A stretch of 64,000 nt of DNA from Simmondsia chinensis (taxonomy: Eukaryota; Streptophyta; Magnoliopsida; Caryophyllales; Simmondsiaceae), in NCBI GenBank assembly GCA_018398585.1, contig JAGTTD010000009.1:12219193-12283192 (forward strand), given 5' to 3'. This document shows, one piece after another, positions 53,310 to 63,473 of the stretch. The notes under the pieces were generated by a model, which was not told the DNA's origin, ran no database searches, and worked only from the letters and a program-made list of their open reading frames with translations. Numbering within the stretch: position 1 is the first letter of the stretch; every line of letters starts with the position of its first letter. The translations under genes were made by a program, and so were the position numbers.

Positions 53310-54489
53310 ATTTGCCAACCGCTAAAAGGGGATATTTATTTACAGCCTAATTTCAAGAGAGCTGGGACAACGCCATTTTGGGCGAAGTGCCACATGCTTA
53401 TCGTGTGAGGTCCACCTCGAGGAGAAATCAAACCTTTAGGTGCTGAGATAACAGAGTATCGAGCCAAGTGTCTTGAGATGTTTATCACCTTAACAAAGGT
53501 ATTAGCCACTCAAAGCTCAAGATGGTTGAAAGGTAAAGGGAGCTCTAGCTCAAGGGAATGCCAAGAAGGCTACATGACAGATAGTTTCAAAAATCGAGAC
53601 AGTTACTTGGAAAGTAATTTTAGACACGTGGGCACCAAGCTTAATCTAAGAGAACGTGAAGCATCTAGATGAGACTTTAGCTGAAAATGCAAACATCAGC
53701 TTCAAGAAATACGCACGAGCATCAAATCAAGGGCACATTCATTGATCATTCATTGCTAAAGGAGCTTGGTGGCTTGACATGTGAAGAAAGTGTCATAGAA
53801 ATAGGGGGAAGCCATTATTTAGTTTTTCTATAAGTAAGGGACTATGTTGTTGTCCAAGGAAGTACACATACACTCATACAAAACTTCTTCATGTTTTCTC
53901 TTTACATCACACTTATGTTTTTTTTGGTAGGAGTAGCATAACTTAATGTAATCTAGCATAGCACAGATCTTGCTGTACTTGCCTCTTCAGTAATATAGTG
54001 CTTCAAGCTTTAGGTATGAACTATCTGTTGTAATTTATTCCCAACATCGACAAGTTAAGAATTGAGGCTTTAGTTTAAGGCTTTGATGGCCAAGGCTTGA
54101 CCTTGATTGCATTGGTCTTAATACTATTGTCACTGCTAAATACGTCATGTAAACTTAGGTTTGTACCATTGTTAAGGGATTTGATAGCTAAAGCATGACC
54201 TTGACTACATTGGTCCTATTCTAGTTACCTCAATACCATTTGCTCCATTTAAGTCTAGTCAGATTTAAACTCTTTCGAGTTATTATAAGTCAAGGGCTCC
54301 AGGCTTAAAAACATGATTGATTCGGGCTTGTAAGTAGACAGCTGAGCTCCTGAGTTTGATACACCTAAAGATCACAACCTTTTTCTCAAAAACAGTGAGT
54401 GGGGTAGATAAATGATGTGTGGTCTGAATTTAAGCTCACTCCCTTGTCAGAGTGAATCTCTTTTGCACGTTTGTTTTCATTTGTATGTA
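53310..54489 (+). repeat. Tat-type gypsy LTR 2, with upstream purine tract
   Basis: The sequence from about 53335 is the partner of 30876-32214. It is preceded by GCTAAAAGGGGATAT (53321-53335), which looks like a polypurine tract and would make this a 3' LTR of the element starting at 30876. It is also directly followed by Tat gag, which would make it a 5' LTR. TATA region CTATAAGTAAGGG at 53828. Ends near TCATTTGTAT. Confidence 0.68.
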
Positions 54490-54549
54490 CAGCGACCACA
54501 TCACACTCAATTACAAACCAATATAGCAAACACGGGAATCCTACAAATC

Positions 54550-54716
54550 CCCCTCAAGACCCTCATCCACTTGGGGGGCAATGGCAAGTGCATAACCATG
54601 TGCCAAACCTGTCCCCTCCAAGAGCAATTGGCTGCCCTTATCAAGCAAATATATACGCCAAGGGCCAAAAGACCCTTTCATAGTAAACCATACCCTGAGT
54701 ATATTGCTAGGGATTA
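54550..54716 (+). pseudogene. Tat gag, 5' part
   Basis: QLAALIKQIYTPRAKRPFHS and KPYPEYIARDY correspond to the segment leading into Tat Gag (KPYPxYI). The frame is cut at GATTA by element P and resumes at 57503. Confidence 0.65.
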
Positions 54717-55153
54717 TGTTATGATTGTGATATTGGAGATAAGTAGTAATAAGTCCTTAGTAGTTGTCAAGTAATAACCATGTAGCTATTTCAATTGTAT
54801 TTTCTCTTCTACTTCTTTAGTTGTATTAGCCATGTGTTAGTATGTTTGGTGTGGTAGTTATATTCTTGTATTGTTGGAAGGCTTGTTAGACATTTTAGCG
54901 TTCGTTATGTTGGTTAGTGTTAGTTAATAAGCTAGATATTTTAGTTGTTAGTTAGTTGAGCTTTTGCTAGTAGTATAAGTAGTTGTTCTTACCTTGTAAT
55001 AATCATTCATGGAATAGACAAATATCTCTTCTTTCTCCCAATTCTCTCTACTTCTTTTCTCGGTTCTCTTCTATCCTCTCTCAACTCCACTATTCTTCCT
55101 CTATCTCTTTCTCTCTCTTAGGCTTTGATTCAAGCTTTGCTTGAATTATTAAA
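54717..55153 (+). repeat. 5' LTR of P
   Basis: It begins TGTTATGATTGTGATATTGG and ends GAATTATTAAA; the 3' copy ends GAATCATGACA. TATAAGTAG-type box near 54975. It is followed by the primer-binding site, with TCAGAGC mutated to TTAGAGC. Confidence 0.9.
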
Positions 55154-55655
55154 GTGGTATTAGAGCTTGTCAATTTGCTTAAGATTAAGTTGATTTAGTT
55201 CAATTTGATTGCATAAGCTTTGGATCAAGTTGTTTGACATCAGTTCTTGATCAAAGTGTATCCAATCAATAAATCGTGCTAAATTGTTCAGATTTGATGA
55301 GCTAGCTGTAGTTACATTGGATCTCTCTCGTGCTGCATTTCTATAAACCGGATCGTGAGGTATTAAGGTCAAGTTTTGCTGTTCTGGTCGAATTTGATCA
55401 AAGATTTCAGTTCAAAAGCTGTTGTAATTGTGTTCTGTAGTTGAATTCTTGGGATCTAGTGCTGTTAAGTCATCGATCAAGCTAGAAATGCACTAGAATT
55501 CAGCTGATTCCATAGAGAACATGTTGATCTGACCCTGAATTAAGCTTCACTTGTGAGTTTTGTTCACTGAAATTTGCTGCCCTGCTTGTTAGTTCCGCAC
55601 TTAGATTCTTAGCATCGAACTTAATTATTTTGGATCTGCTTCACTCAAGGCTAAC
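55154..55655 (+). other. Leader of element P
   Basis: Half a kilobase of untranslated leader between primer-binding site and the long ORF, with no frame longer than a few dozen codons on the plus strand. It is similar in character to the leaders of C and of the 9390-14509 element. Confidence 0.5.
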
Positions 55656-56790
55656 ATGGAGAGAGTTATATTGACTTATACAACTTTTAAGCAGGAGGTT
55701 GTGTTACAAAGAGAAGTCTCCAACCCTACTACACTCTTGGTAAAAATTTTGGATGTCTTCTATCATATCACCAAAGATATCCTCTACAAAGTCTTTTATC
55801 CCTATGGTTATATCGAAGAAATTGAAGTCAATTCAATATTTGCCTTAGAGGTGGAAGCATATGTGACCTATTCCTCAAGGATTCATGCTTCATCTACAAA
55901 CATTCAGCTATATGGAAGAAATATCCATGATTATGGTTGTAGCTTAGATATTCAATTTTTCAATGCCTATGCGAAAATTGGGGAAACAAAAGAAAATCCT
56001 TCTCCAAATGGGCCTTTGGAGTTGGTAGATTGTAACGCACATCATGAGAAAGGGACTAAGAATGAAGACATGCCTAAAATCATGGGAGTGGAATCAAAGA
56101 CTCCAATTGAAGTAAAGAACAAATGCAAGAAACAACAGGCATATGAAATTGCATTTATAGCTATGAAGCAGGTTCACAATGCAAGAATTCAGCTTGAGTT
56201 GGATGAGTTGAAGCAAACGCAAGTTCAAGAATTGAATTCAATGGCAAACTCATCTAAGCAACATTCAACTAAGGAATTTTCTTTCGCTGCAGATCCTTTT
56301 CAACTAGGAATTGTGCAAATTTCGATCATGGTGCAGGGTCAAATGAGTGAAGCAGATGTTTATGCAACAAAGAACACTAACAATAAGCCCTCTGATCTAA
56401 GAGTACTGAAGCTTGAAGTTCAAAACAACCGAGAGGAGTTCAGCAGTGAATTGGACAAGTTAGAAGCTTGTATTGGCCAAGTTGAGAACAAAGGACATCT
56501 CCACAAAGTACAAGCTAATGGTAGGCCTCCAGAATACCTTGGAATTTTACTTCAACAGCTGGCATACCAATGGAAAAGGCAATTGGAAGTCATTGCTGCA
56601 GCAAGATGTACATAATTGAAAAGGAGGATGGACAAGGTTATGCAAGGTCGTGGGATTCATCAAGGCTTCAAGGGAATTCAAGTCATGCTCAACAGCATTA
56701 GGGAATTTAGAGTGAAACCTTGCAAATGGGAAGATATTTGCAAGTTATTTACTTGTCTTGCAACAACAAAGAGGCACTGGATAGATGCAT
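55656..56790 (+). CDS. PTB-like RRM fusion protein of element P
   Basis: The ORF from ATG 55656 is open for 319 codons to TAA 56613. It continues in the same frame for nearly 60 more codons to the next stop at about 56788. Residues about 24-108 look like an RRM of polypyrimidine-tract-binding protein: TTLLVKILDVFYHITKDILY, KVFYPYGYIEEIE, EAYVTYSSRIHASS, YGRNIHD followed by CSLDIQFFN. In PTB the equivalent positions read as an RNP2-like strand, VFxPYGxVExI, and GRNIYDGCCxLDIQFSN. Residues 160-215 are charged and helical (KNKCKKQQAYEIAFIAMKQV, RIQLELDELKQTQVQELN). A second coiled-coil-like segment is at 250-275. After the TAA come MQGRGIHQGFKGIQVMLNSI and CKWEDICKLF. I infer capture of a host RNA-binding domain into the gag position. 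Whether it is translated is unknown. Confidence 0.7.
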
Positions 56791-57065
56791 AAGCTGCTGC
56801 TCACAAGACATTCACATGCTAAAGAGGGATGCAAGTTACTTGATTTGGGAAGAATTAGAAGAATTGGCTGCAACTTCAGAACCAGTAGCAATTCAAGTGT
56901 CAACTCGTCTACAACTGCAATTCAGATTCCATTGTTCATAGCTCAGTTGTACTTATTGGCACAATATAAGCACCTACAAATTTCAGCTGCCCATTGCGGC
57001 AATCTACATCAGCAATGCTCTCTCATAAGATTCTTGAAGACAAGAATCTCTAAAGGGGAAAGTAT

Positions 57066-57502
57066 TGTCATGATTGTGATATTGGAGTTAAGTAGTAATA
57101 AGTCCTTAGTAGTAGTCAAGTAATAACCGTGCAGTCATTTCAATTGTATTTGCTCTTATACTTCTTTAGTTGTATTAGCCATGTGTTAGTATGTTTAGTG
57201 TGGTAGTTATATTCTTGTATTGTTGGAAAGCTTGTTAGATATTTTAGTGCTGGTTATGTCGGTTAGTCTTAGTTAATGAGCTAGATATTTTAGTTGTTAG
57301 TTAGTTGAGCTCTTACTAGTAATATAAGTCGTCGCTCTTCCCTTGTAATAATCATTCATGGAATAGACAAATATCTCTTCTTTCTTCCAATTCTCTCTAA
57401 TTCTTTTCTTAATTCTCTTCTATCCTCTCTCAACTCCTCTATTCTTCCTCTATCTCTTTCTCTCTCCTAGGTTTTGATTCAAGTTTTGCTTGAATCATGA
57501 CA
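57066..57502 (+). repeat. 3' LTR of P
   Basis: TGTCATGATTGTGATATTGG to TTGAATCATGACA, 437 bp, followed by the GATTA duplication. Confidence 0.92.
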
Positions 57503-59300
57503 GATTACCTTTTCCTCGAGGATACAAAGTCCTCGAATTTACCCTTTTACCAAGAAAAGGAAGCGTGTTTGCTCTCGAACATTTGGCAAGGTTTAACTGC
57601 CAGTGCAGGGAAGCAGTTGACAATCAGTACCTCAGCTATTCCCTGGTTCCTTAACAGGGACTGCCCTTTAAGTGGTACATTAGCCTACCACCTATTTCCA
57701 TCTACAATTGGGATGACATGGCCAAGCAATTCCAACCCCAATTCCCAAGGATGGAGCTAGGAACTTCCATGTCTGGCTTGGTGTGAATGAGACAAAAACC
57801 TGGTAAATCTATGGAAGATTACATCTACAAGTTGAAGAGAGCTAGGTTGAAATGCACAGTAGCTCTTCCTGAAGTTGAATATACCAATCATGCCTTGAAT
57901 GACTTAGATATTGAATTTTGGAAGAAGTTTTAAGGTTTAAATTTACAACGCTTCTACAACTAGCAAAATGTGCCGCTAGGTACAAGACTGTTCCAAAAGA
58001 AGAGAGCCCCAAGAAAAATAGTGCGCATGGGACTTACATACACGACTTCGTTGATGAGGAAGAGGTTCCTCCATATGAAACTGGCGTTGCTAAGTACGTC
58101 AAAAGGCCTTCTATGGTTTGCAATCCTTTTGTCAAGAAGGATATCAAAGCCAGGTGCCACATTTGATTGGCTTGAGGCAAATAGTAAACTCAAGATTAGG
58201 GAAATAAATCTGGCTCAAATTCAGCAAAGGGAAGAGCCTGCACTATTTGTTAACTCATTCAATAAATAACTGCATGATCTTTGGAAAGGTGGTCCAAGAT
58301 TCCATTGAGGCAAGGGAGTTAATATTCCTCAGAGATGGACAGATCAGTGTTGATAAGGACCCTTTTCCTAGTCCTCTTGAAGTTAATGCAGTTGATACCC
58401 TTGCTAAAGATATTCAATGTGCCGTTCAAACTAATAATTTTCCCCTTTTTAGAAGAATGATGGTGTTAAATGATACTCAAAAGGCAAGGGTGGCAAACAA
58501 CATGTTTCATAAGTTGGGGATCGAGGGAATACTAAGGTTCCCTACATTGAAGTGTGCGTAAATGATGGAATTTGTCATTGGCACATCACCTAACTCCATC
58601 CCATGAACAAGTGTTCAGTTTTCATGAACTTACTGATTAAGCTTCACAGTAAGTCAGCCATTACACTATTCGTGGCTGAAGAGTTAGCTATGGAGATCAG
58701 TATTGATCATAGGTGCACAAATGGCCTTACTAACTGAGAGAGGATATCTTAAGATCCAGAGAACGTATCCTATAAGGCAAAATACAGAGGGCAATGAGGA
58801 AACTAAAGCTACTTCCTCAGTATGTTTCCCATGCTGATCTTCTTTTGGAATTAAAGATGCCATTTGAGAAGTTTTGCATATACGGGCCTACTGAAGATAC
58901 CCCTTCAAAGACTCAAAATGTCACGAGGACATGGAATGCAAAGAGGAAACCAAAATACCTCCTACTCGATGTGGACACTTATTAGGGACTACAGCAGTTA
59001 GGACAACAGCTTTCTAACGTCCATTTTTGTAATGTATAGAGAAGGAATCACCTTGAGCAAGAGGATGCACGTCCCTCCAACCTTACAAGAACTCAGAAAG
59101 GAAGGTAGCTGCAAAAGACTACTACACAACAAGGAGCTCTACCTTACACTAGCTTAACTAGGCTCTCTGAGGAAGAGGACAGAGTTTGCAATGATAGGTG
59201 CACTAAGTCCATGGATTTCAAGGATCTAGTAACTAAATCTAGACCTTTTGCCACCACTAGTAAAGGTGAGCCACACAAGAAGCTTGAGAGATGGGTTAGT
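57503..59300 (+). pseudogene. Tat gag, 3' part, and gag-pol linker
   Basis: After P, gag continues across several frames: CREAVDNQYLSYSLVP, KWYISLPPISIYNWDDMAKQ, FQPQFPRMELG, KPGKSMEDYIYKLKRARLKC and LNDLDIEFWKKF, all typical of the Tat capsid domain (WYxxLPPxSIxxWxxM, F.xQF). From about 58247 the open piece GKVVQDSIEARELIFLRDGQ, NFPLFRRMMVLNDTQKARVA lies in the linker region whose function I do not know. Stops and frameshifts are frequent. Confidence 0.75.
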
Positions 59301-60942
59301 CTCTCATCTTCCAAGGGTAAGGAATCTTGGTGGGATCAGCTTGCAAGGAATTCATTGGCTCAAAGAGCATCTAATGATGAGGAGTGAAGTCCCCTTAGCA
59401 TCAATTTAGTGGAATCTTTAGACCGTGTTAAGCCAACATGTTCAAACATAGATAACAACTTCCACGGAGAAGATTTTCTCCCAACCTATGGAGGAATCTC
59501 ATACCCCAAAGGTTGAACCAAAGAACCAACCTCTAGACTAGAACAGGCTAGCTAATGGCAGTCCTCAAGATCAAGATCATGATGTGCCAATAAACAGTAG
59601 TCCAAAAAACAAAGGAACCAAGAGTTCCAAATATAGTCTGGATCACTCCCTGAGAAGGTTGACGTTAGGAGTTCCCTGCTACTTCTTATGGAGTTTATGG
59701 GAACTAATGCCTAAGAAGCCCTCGAGAGAGAGATGATGACATCAAACGATGATCCACATGTGGAATTTGTAGCTGAAGTGGTAGCTACCAAAAGTAATCT
59801 TGATTCTTTTTCTTTTAAAGTTAAACCCCAACATCAAAGTCAATAGATGACACTCCTAACACTACAAAGATGATGTTTGATGGGCCTAATACCACCGATA
59901 AACATATCAAGCCTTTATAAATCAAGGCCAAATTTGATGGCATTCGTGTGAATAGGGTCTTGGTGGATGATGGTGTTGCCATCAATGTCTTACCTTCATA
60001 TATGTTGGGGGTCATTAGTTAATCTCGAGATGACTTGATAACTTTAGATGTAGCAATCTTTGGCTTTACTGGAGCCACCACTAAGTCTGAAAGGGTCATC
60101 CTAATGGAGTTAATTGTTGGCAACTTAAGCAAGCCAACAGCATTCTTTGTAGTGGATACCACCTCAAGTTATAATGCTTTACTTGGGAGAGATTGGCTAC
60201 ATGCCAATTATTGTATCCCTTCTTCGCTTCACCAATTGTTAGTCTTCTAGAACCGTGACAAATATGAGGTTGTTATGGCAAATAACAAGCCATTCATGGC
60301 TTGCTCTAATTACGTTTAGGCAAAGTTATACAAAGAAAGCATGGGACCATTGGATGTCCAAAGGACCATTCCTCAGTCTTCCTATCATTAAGAAATGATA
60401 GCCATCCTTGATAGCCCACTTACCAAACTTGAGGTTGATCAAGTCGATGTGGAGTTAGATGACTCTAACTTCTAGGGATGCATGAGAGCCCTTCTAGATG
60501 AAGGGGACCTTCAAGATAGAAGCCTTATGCGGAGGAGCCAAGACCTCGCATTACTGGCCAAGAGGACCGTTTCCTCAGCCATAGCGAATCCGGTGGCTGG
60601 GCATGCTAAGGATCAACTATGGGCTGAGCTACCATTTGTTAAAAATGGACTCGAGGTCCAAGTGATACAAGAAAAGGAGTTGGAGTTACCTGACTTAATA
60701 GAGGCACCAGCTTCGATGGAGTAAGCGCTGAAGTTCAAGCCCCCCTCCTTGAGGTTAACTCACGCTCAACAAAGGACCCAAAGCCTACCTATTGAAGTGC
60801 TTTGCTTTCTGGAGAGCAGATAAATCATTATTAAACCTTGCTTCTTGAGTTCAAGGACTGCTTTGCTTGGGACCATCATGAAATGCCTGGCCAAGACAGA
60901 ATGGTGTTTAAGCATAGGCTCATAATTTAGTCCTAGAAAAGG
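59301..60942 (+). pseudogene. Tat protease region
   Basis: The frame at 59920-60250 reads AKFDGIRVNRVLVDDGVAIN and VLPSYMLGV; the retropepsin active site is D-D-G where D-x-G with Ser/Thr is usual. Then TTKSERVILMELIVGNLSKP, FFVVDTTSSYNALLGRDWLH matches the C-terminal half of the domain. To 60942 the linker to RT (LLDEGDLQDRSLMRRSQDLA, HAQQRTQSLPIEVL) is interrupted by stops. The part 59301-59900 has no recognised domain. Confidence 0.72.
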
Positions 60943-61760
60943 ATGTCCCAAAGAGAAATAGATTTGGTCAAAGAGAAGATTGAGAAACTCCTGAAGTCTA
61001 AACTCATCAACACTGCCAGGTACGTTAAGTGGTTGGAAAATATTGTTCCTATTATAAAAAAGAATGGCAAAATTAGGGTCTATATTGATTTCAAAGATCT
61101 AAATACAACCACAGCAAAGGATGAATACCCAATGGCAATAGCTGATGTTCTCATTGATTCAGCCTCAAGGCATGAGGTCTTGTCCTTTATGGATGGCTAC
61201 TGTGGTAACTACAAAGTCGTGATTGCTTTAGAGGATACCCACAAAACAACATTTAGGTGTCTTGGATCAATAGGGACCTTTGAATGGGTGGTTATGCCAT
61301 TTCGCTTGAAAAACATAGGTGCCACCTTCCAAAGAGCCATGAACATGATCTTTCATGATCTCATTGGTAAGACTATGGAAGTCTATAGTGATGACATTGT
61401 GATTAAATCAAAGTCCCAAGTTAAACACTTGGAGGACTTGAGAGGAGTGTTCATTAGAATGAGGAGCCATAACCTCAATATGAACCCATTAAAATGTCCC
61501 TTTGGCGTTTGCGCTGGAAACTTCCTTTGTTTTCTGGTAACCAAAAGAGCATTGAGGTGGAAATAAATAAGGCCAAGGCCATTCAAGAGGCCAAACTGCC
61601 TTTAAGCAAAAAGGAGCTTCAATGGTTCGTGGGGCAGGATAATTTCCTAAGACATTTCATTTCAAATGTCATGGGAAAAACCAAAGTCTTCTCCCCACTG
61701 CTAAGACTCAACTCTAAGAAAGACTTCAGGTGGGAGGAGCCATAACAAGCAACCTTTGAA
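60943..61760 (+). pseudogene. Tat reverse transcriptase
   Basis: The 207-codon open frame 60943-61566 covers most of the RT: EIDLVKEKIEKLLKSKLINT, NIVPIIKKNGKIRVYIDFKD, MAIADVLIDSASRHEVLSFM, GTFEWVVMPFRLKNIGATFQ, RAMNMIFHDLIGKTMEVYSD, DIVIKSKSQVKHLEDLR. The catalytic box V-Y-S-D-D-I is intact, with Ser at x. A frameshift near 61545 leads to VEINKAKAIQEAKLP and LRHFISNVMGKTKVFSPLL (thumb/connection). It is among the longest clean pol stretches here. Confidence 0.9.
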
Positions 61761-62110
61761 GCCATCAAGGAGTACTTGATCAAGCCACCCATGTTAATTC
61801 CACTAAAACAAGGCAAACAGCTAAAGATTTATGTCTCTGCTTCTGATGAATCAATTGGTTGTTTGCTTGTGAGGAAATAAGCAAGGGTTCGAACAAGCTG
61901 TGTCCTATTTAAGCTATTATTTGAATGAATGTAAAATAAAATATTCCTCTATTGAGAAATTGTCTCTATCTCTGTTCCATGCATCTTTGAAATTGAGACA
62001 TTACTTCTTAGCATTTACCATATACGTGGTTGTTCAGACAGATTTCCTTGAGTACATGCGGGATAAGCCTCTTATGAGAAGAAGATTGAACAAGTGAAGC
62101 ATTTCTCTAC
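61761..62110 (+). pseudogene. Tat RNase H
   Basis: FEAIKEYLIKPPMLIPLKQG and LKIYVSASDESIGCLLVRK start the conventional retroviral RNase H (first acidic residue region YVSASD). 61900-62097 continues with VSYLSYYLNE-like MSYLSYYLNECKIKYSSIEK and LRHYFLAFTIYVVVQTDF in the expected order. Frame changes inactivate it. Confidence 0.78.
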
Positions 62111-62229
62111 TTTAGTTTGAAATGGTATATGTGTCGCAAAAGTTAGTCAAAGGCCAAGCCTTAGCCGACGTTTTAGCTGACCATCCAATCATTTATATTA
62201 GCTTGAGCCAAATCACTCCTAGTGGTAGA

Positions 62230-62650
62230 GGCGGTCCCTTAGATGCTATATTTTGATGGATCAAAGACCAATTGAAGCGCTAGAGTTGGGATTATGATTG
62301 AATCCTGTGTCAGGATTATCACCAAGTTAGCTATCACCTTTGTTGACAAGTGCTCCAACAACATGGTAGAGTATGAGGCATTGATCATATGCCAACAAAC
62401 TCTCTTGGAAATGCAAGTCCCTAATGTTATCATTAGAGGAGATTCACAGTTGGTCATTTGCCAATATAAAAGGGGAGTTTCAGAGTTTAACCAATACCTT
62501 AATTAAGTATATCTCAATGGTGCAAGAGCTATTGAGTAAGTTTGATGATGTCCAATTTGAACACATACCTCAGGAGCAAAAACAAGGCAGCCAATAATTC
62601 AGCTCAGTTAGCATGAGTGTTTAAGCTACCCAAGACAAGGTATGAAGAAT
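62230..62650 (+). pseudogene. Second RNase H-like domain (Tat aRNH)
   Basis: ILYFDGSKT-type YFDGSKTN (about 62248) followed, after a stop, by VGIMIESCVRIITKLAITF, CSNNMVEYEALIICQQTLLE and MQVPNVIIRGDSQLVICQYK is an RNase H fold of the kind acquired separately by Tat elements (D...E...D pattern: FDGS, EYEAL, RGDSQLV). VQFEHIPQEQKQGSQ, matching the domain end, is displaced by frameshift. Confidence 0.78.
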
Positions 62651-62879
62651 ACGTGGTCATTAGGACTAAGGTTGTATACCATGACATTGCATTCACTAAG
62701 TCCTTCAGTTCTGAGAGTAAAGTAATTACATGTGAACGCTTGGATTACTTTGAGGCACATCAATCTATCACAAGTCAACATGAGGATTAGAGGAAGCCCT
62801 TGATGGATTACTGGAAAACCTTCAGGGCTATGTCAAAGATAGAAAGATGAAAATGAAAGCTCATAGATTCCATCTTGAT

Positions 62880-63128
62880 GGTGAATTTGGAGAGTTGTAT
62901 AAAGGGATGCTAGTGGGGTGCTTCTCAAGTGTTTGGATTTAGATGAACTAATGCGGGTAATGGTAGGAGCCCGTAAGGGTATCTGTGGGCCCTATTTGGC
63001 TGGCAGTAAGATACACCAGCTCATTAGACATTATGGTTATTATTGGCCATCAATGATGGATGACTATATTAAGCATGTCGAAGGATGCAGAGAATGCCAT
63101 GTTGATGTATTTTCAAAATATATGTGAT
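62880..63128 (+). pseudogene. Tat integrase zinc-binding domain, truncated
   Basis: GICGPYLAGSKIHQLIRHYG, YYWPSMMDDYIKHVEGCREC and HV match the HHCC integrase N-terminus of Tat elements (HxGxCGxHxxGxKxxxLIxRxGYYWPTM...CxxC). The first His is missing from the preserved part. The coding ends abruptly at about 63120, so the catalytic core is absent. Confidence 0.8.
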
Positions 63129-63188
63129 GAATAAATTGTTATAGATTGTTCCATACCTGATTTTTAAGTATTTTCTACTTGCATGGGG

Positions 63189-63288
63189 TGTGTGTTGACA
63201 CACAAGGCCAGTGTGTCGATACACAATCCTACAAAACTGGAAAAATTCAACTGTGTGTCGACACACAGGGCCCATGTGCCGACACACA
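63189..63288. repeat. Two 37-bp repeats with TGTGTCGACACA palindromes
   Basis: The copies start at 63189 and 63252 (63-bp period) and agree at about 31 of 37 positions. Each contains two near-palindromic TGTGTYGACACA-type sites separated by AAGGCCA/GGGCCCA. Confidence 0.85.
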
Positions 63289-63427
63289 TATCTTACAGAA
63301 TTACAGTAATGTTGTGATAGGTTTGCAAAGTCTTATAAACATTATTTTCTTATATATTTTCCCCTGATTTTTTGGAGAAGACAGATGAAAGATGTTTGCT
63401 TGCAAGTATTGTGAAATATTAAAAAGG

Positions 63428-63473
63428 AAGTGTCACTTCATGAAGGGACGTGTCCCTTCATGAAGAGACACTT
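63428..63473. repeat. 46-bp near-perfect palindrome
   Basis: AAGTGTCACTTCATGAAGGG (left arm start) pairs with CCCTTCATGAAGAGACACTT (right arm end). The arms of 23 bases match at 21 positions with essentially no loop. Confidence 0.85.

Larger units (their letters stand above)
54717..57502 (+). mobile_element. Non-autonomous LTR element P carrying an RRM ORF
   Basis: Two 437-bp LTRs (54717-55153, 57066-57502), a perfect 5-bp target duplication GATTA (54712-54716, 57503-57507), PBS GTGGTATTAGAGCTT after the 5' LTR, and a purine tract CTAAAGGGGAAAG (57050-57062) before the 3' LTR define a structurally complete 2786-bp element. It has no protease, RT, RNase H or integrase. By eye the LTRs differ at about 40 positions (near 9 percent), so it is not very recent. 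Its single long frame encodes an RRM-like domain. Confidence 0.93.
54490..63128 (+). mobile_element. Tat-clade Ty3/gypsy element, 3'-truncated
   Basis: Downstream of LTR 2 lie Tat-type gag, protease, RT, RNase H, an extra RNase H-like domain and the integrase zinc domain. The coding then stops at about 63120, without integrase core or 3' LTR. RT motifs KKNGKIRVYIDFKDLN, DEYPMAIADVLID and LSFMDGYCGNYKVVIA are typical of Tat/Ogre-like elements. Element P is inserted in gag at 54717. Confidence 0.85.

Noticed and set aside
53478..53672. 64-codon frame and its relative at 30926-31312 as conserved gene
   Set aside because: The similarity between the two is explained by both lying within paired Tat LTRs.
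63189..63288. CRISPR-like repeat-spacer array
   Set aside because: Only two diverged units with internal palindromes in plant DNA; no spacer series.
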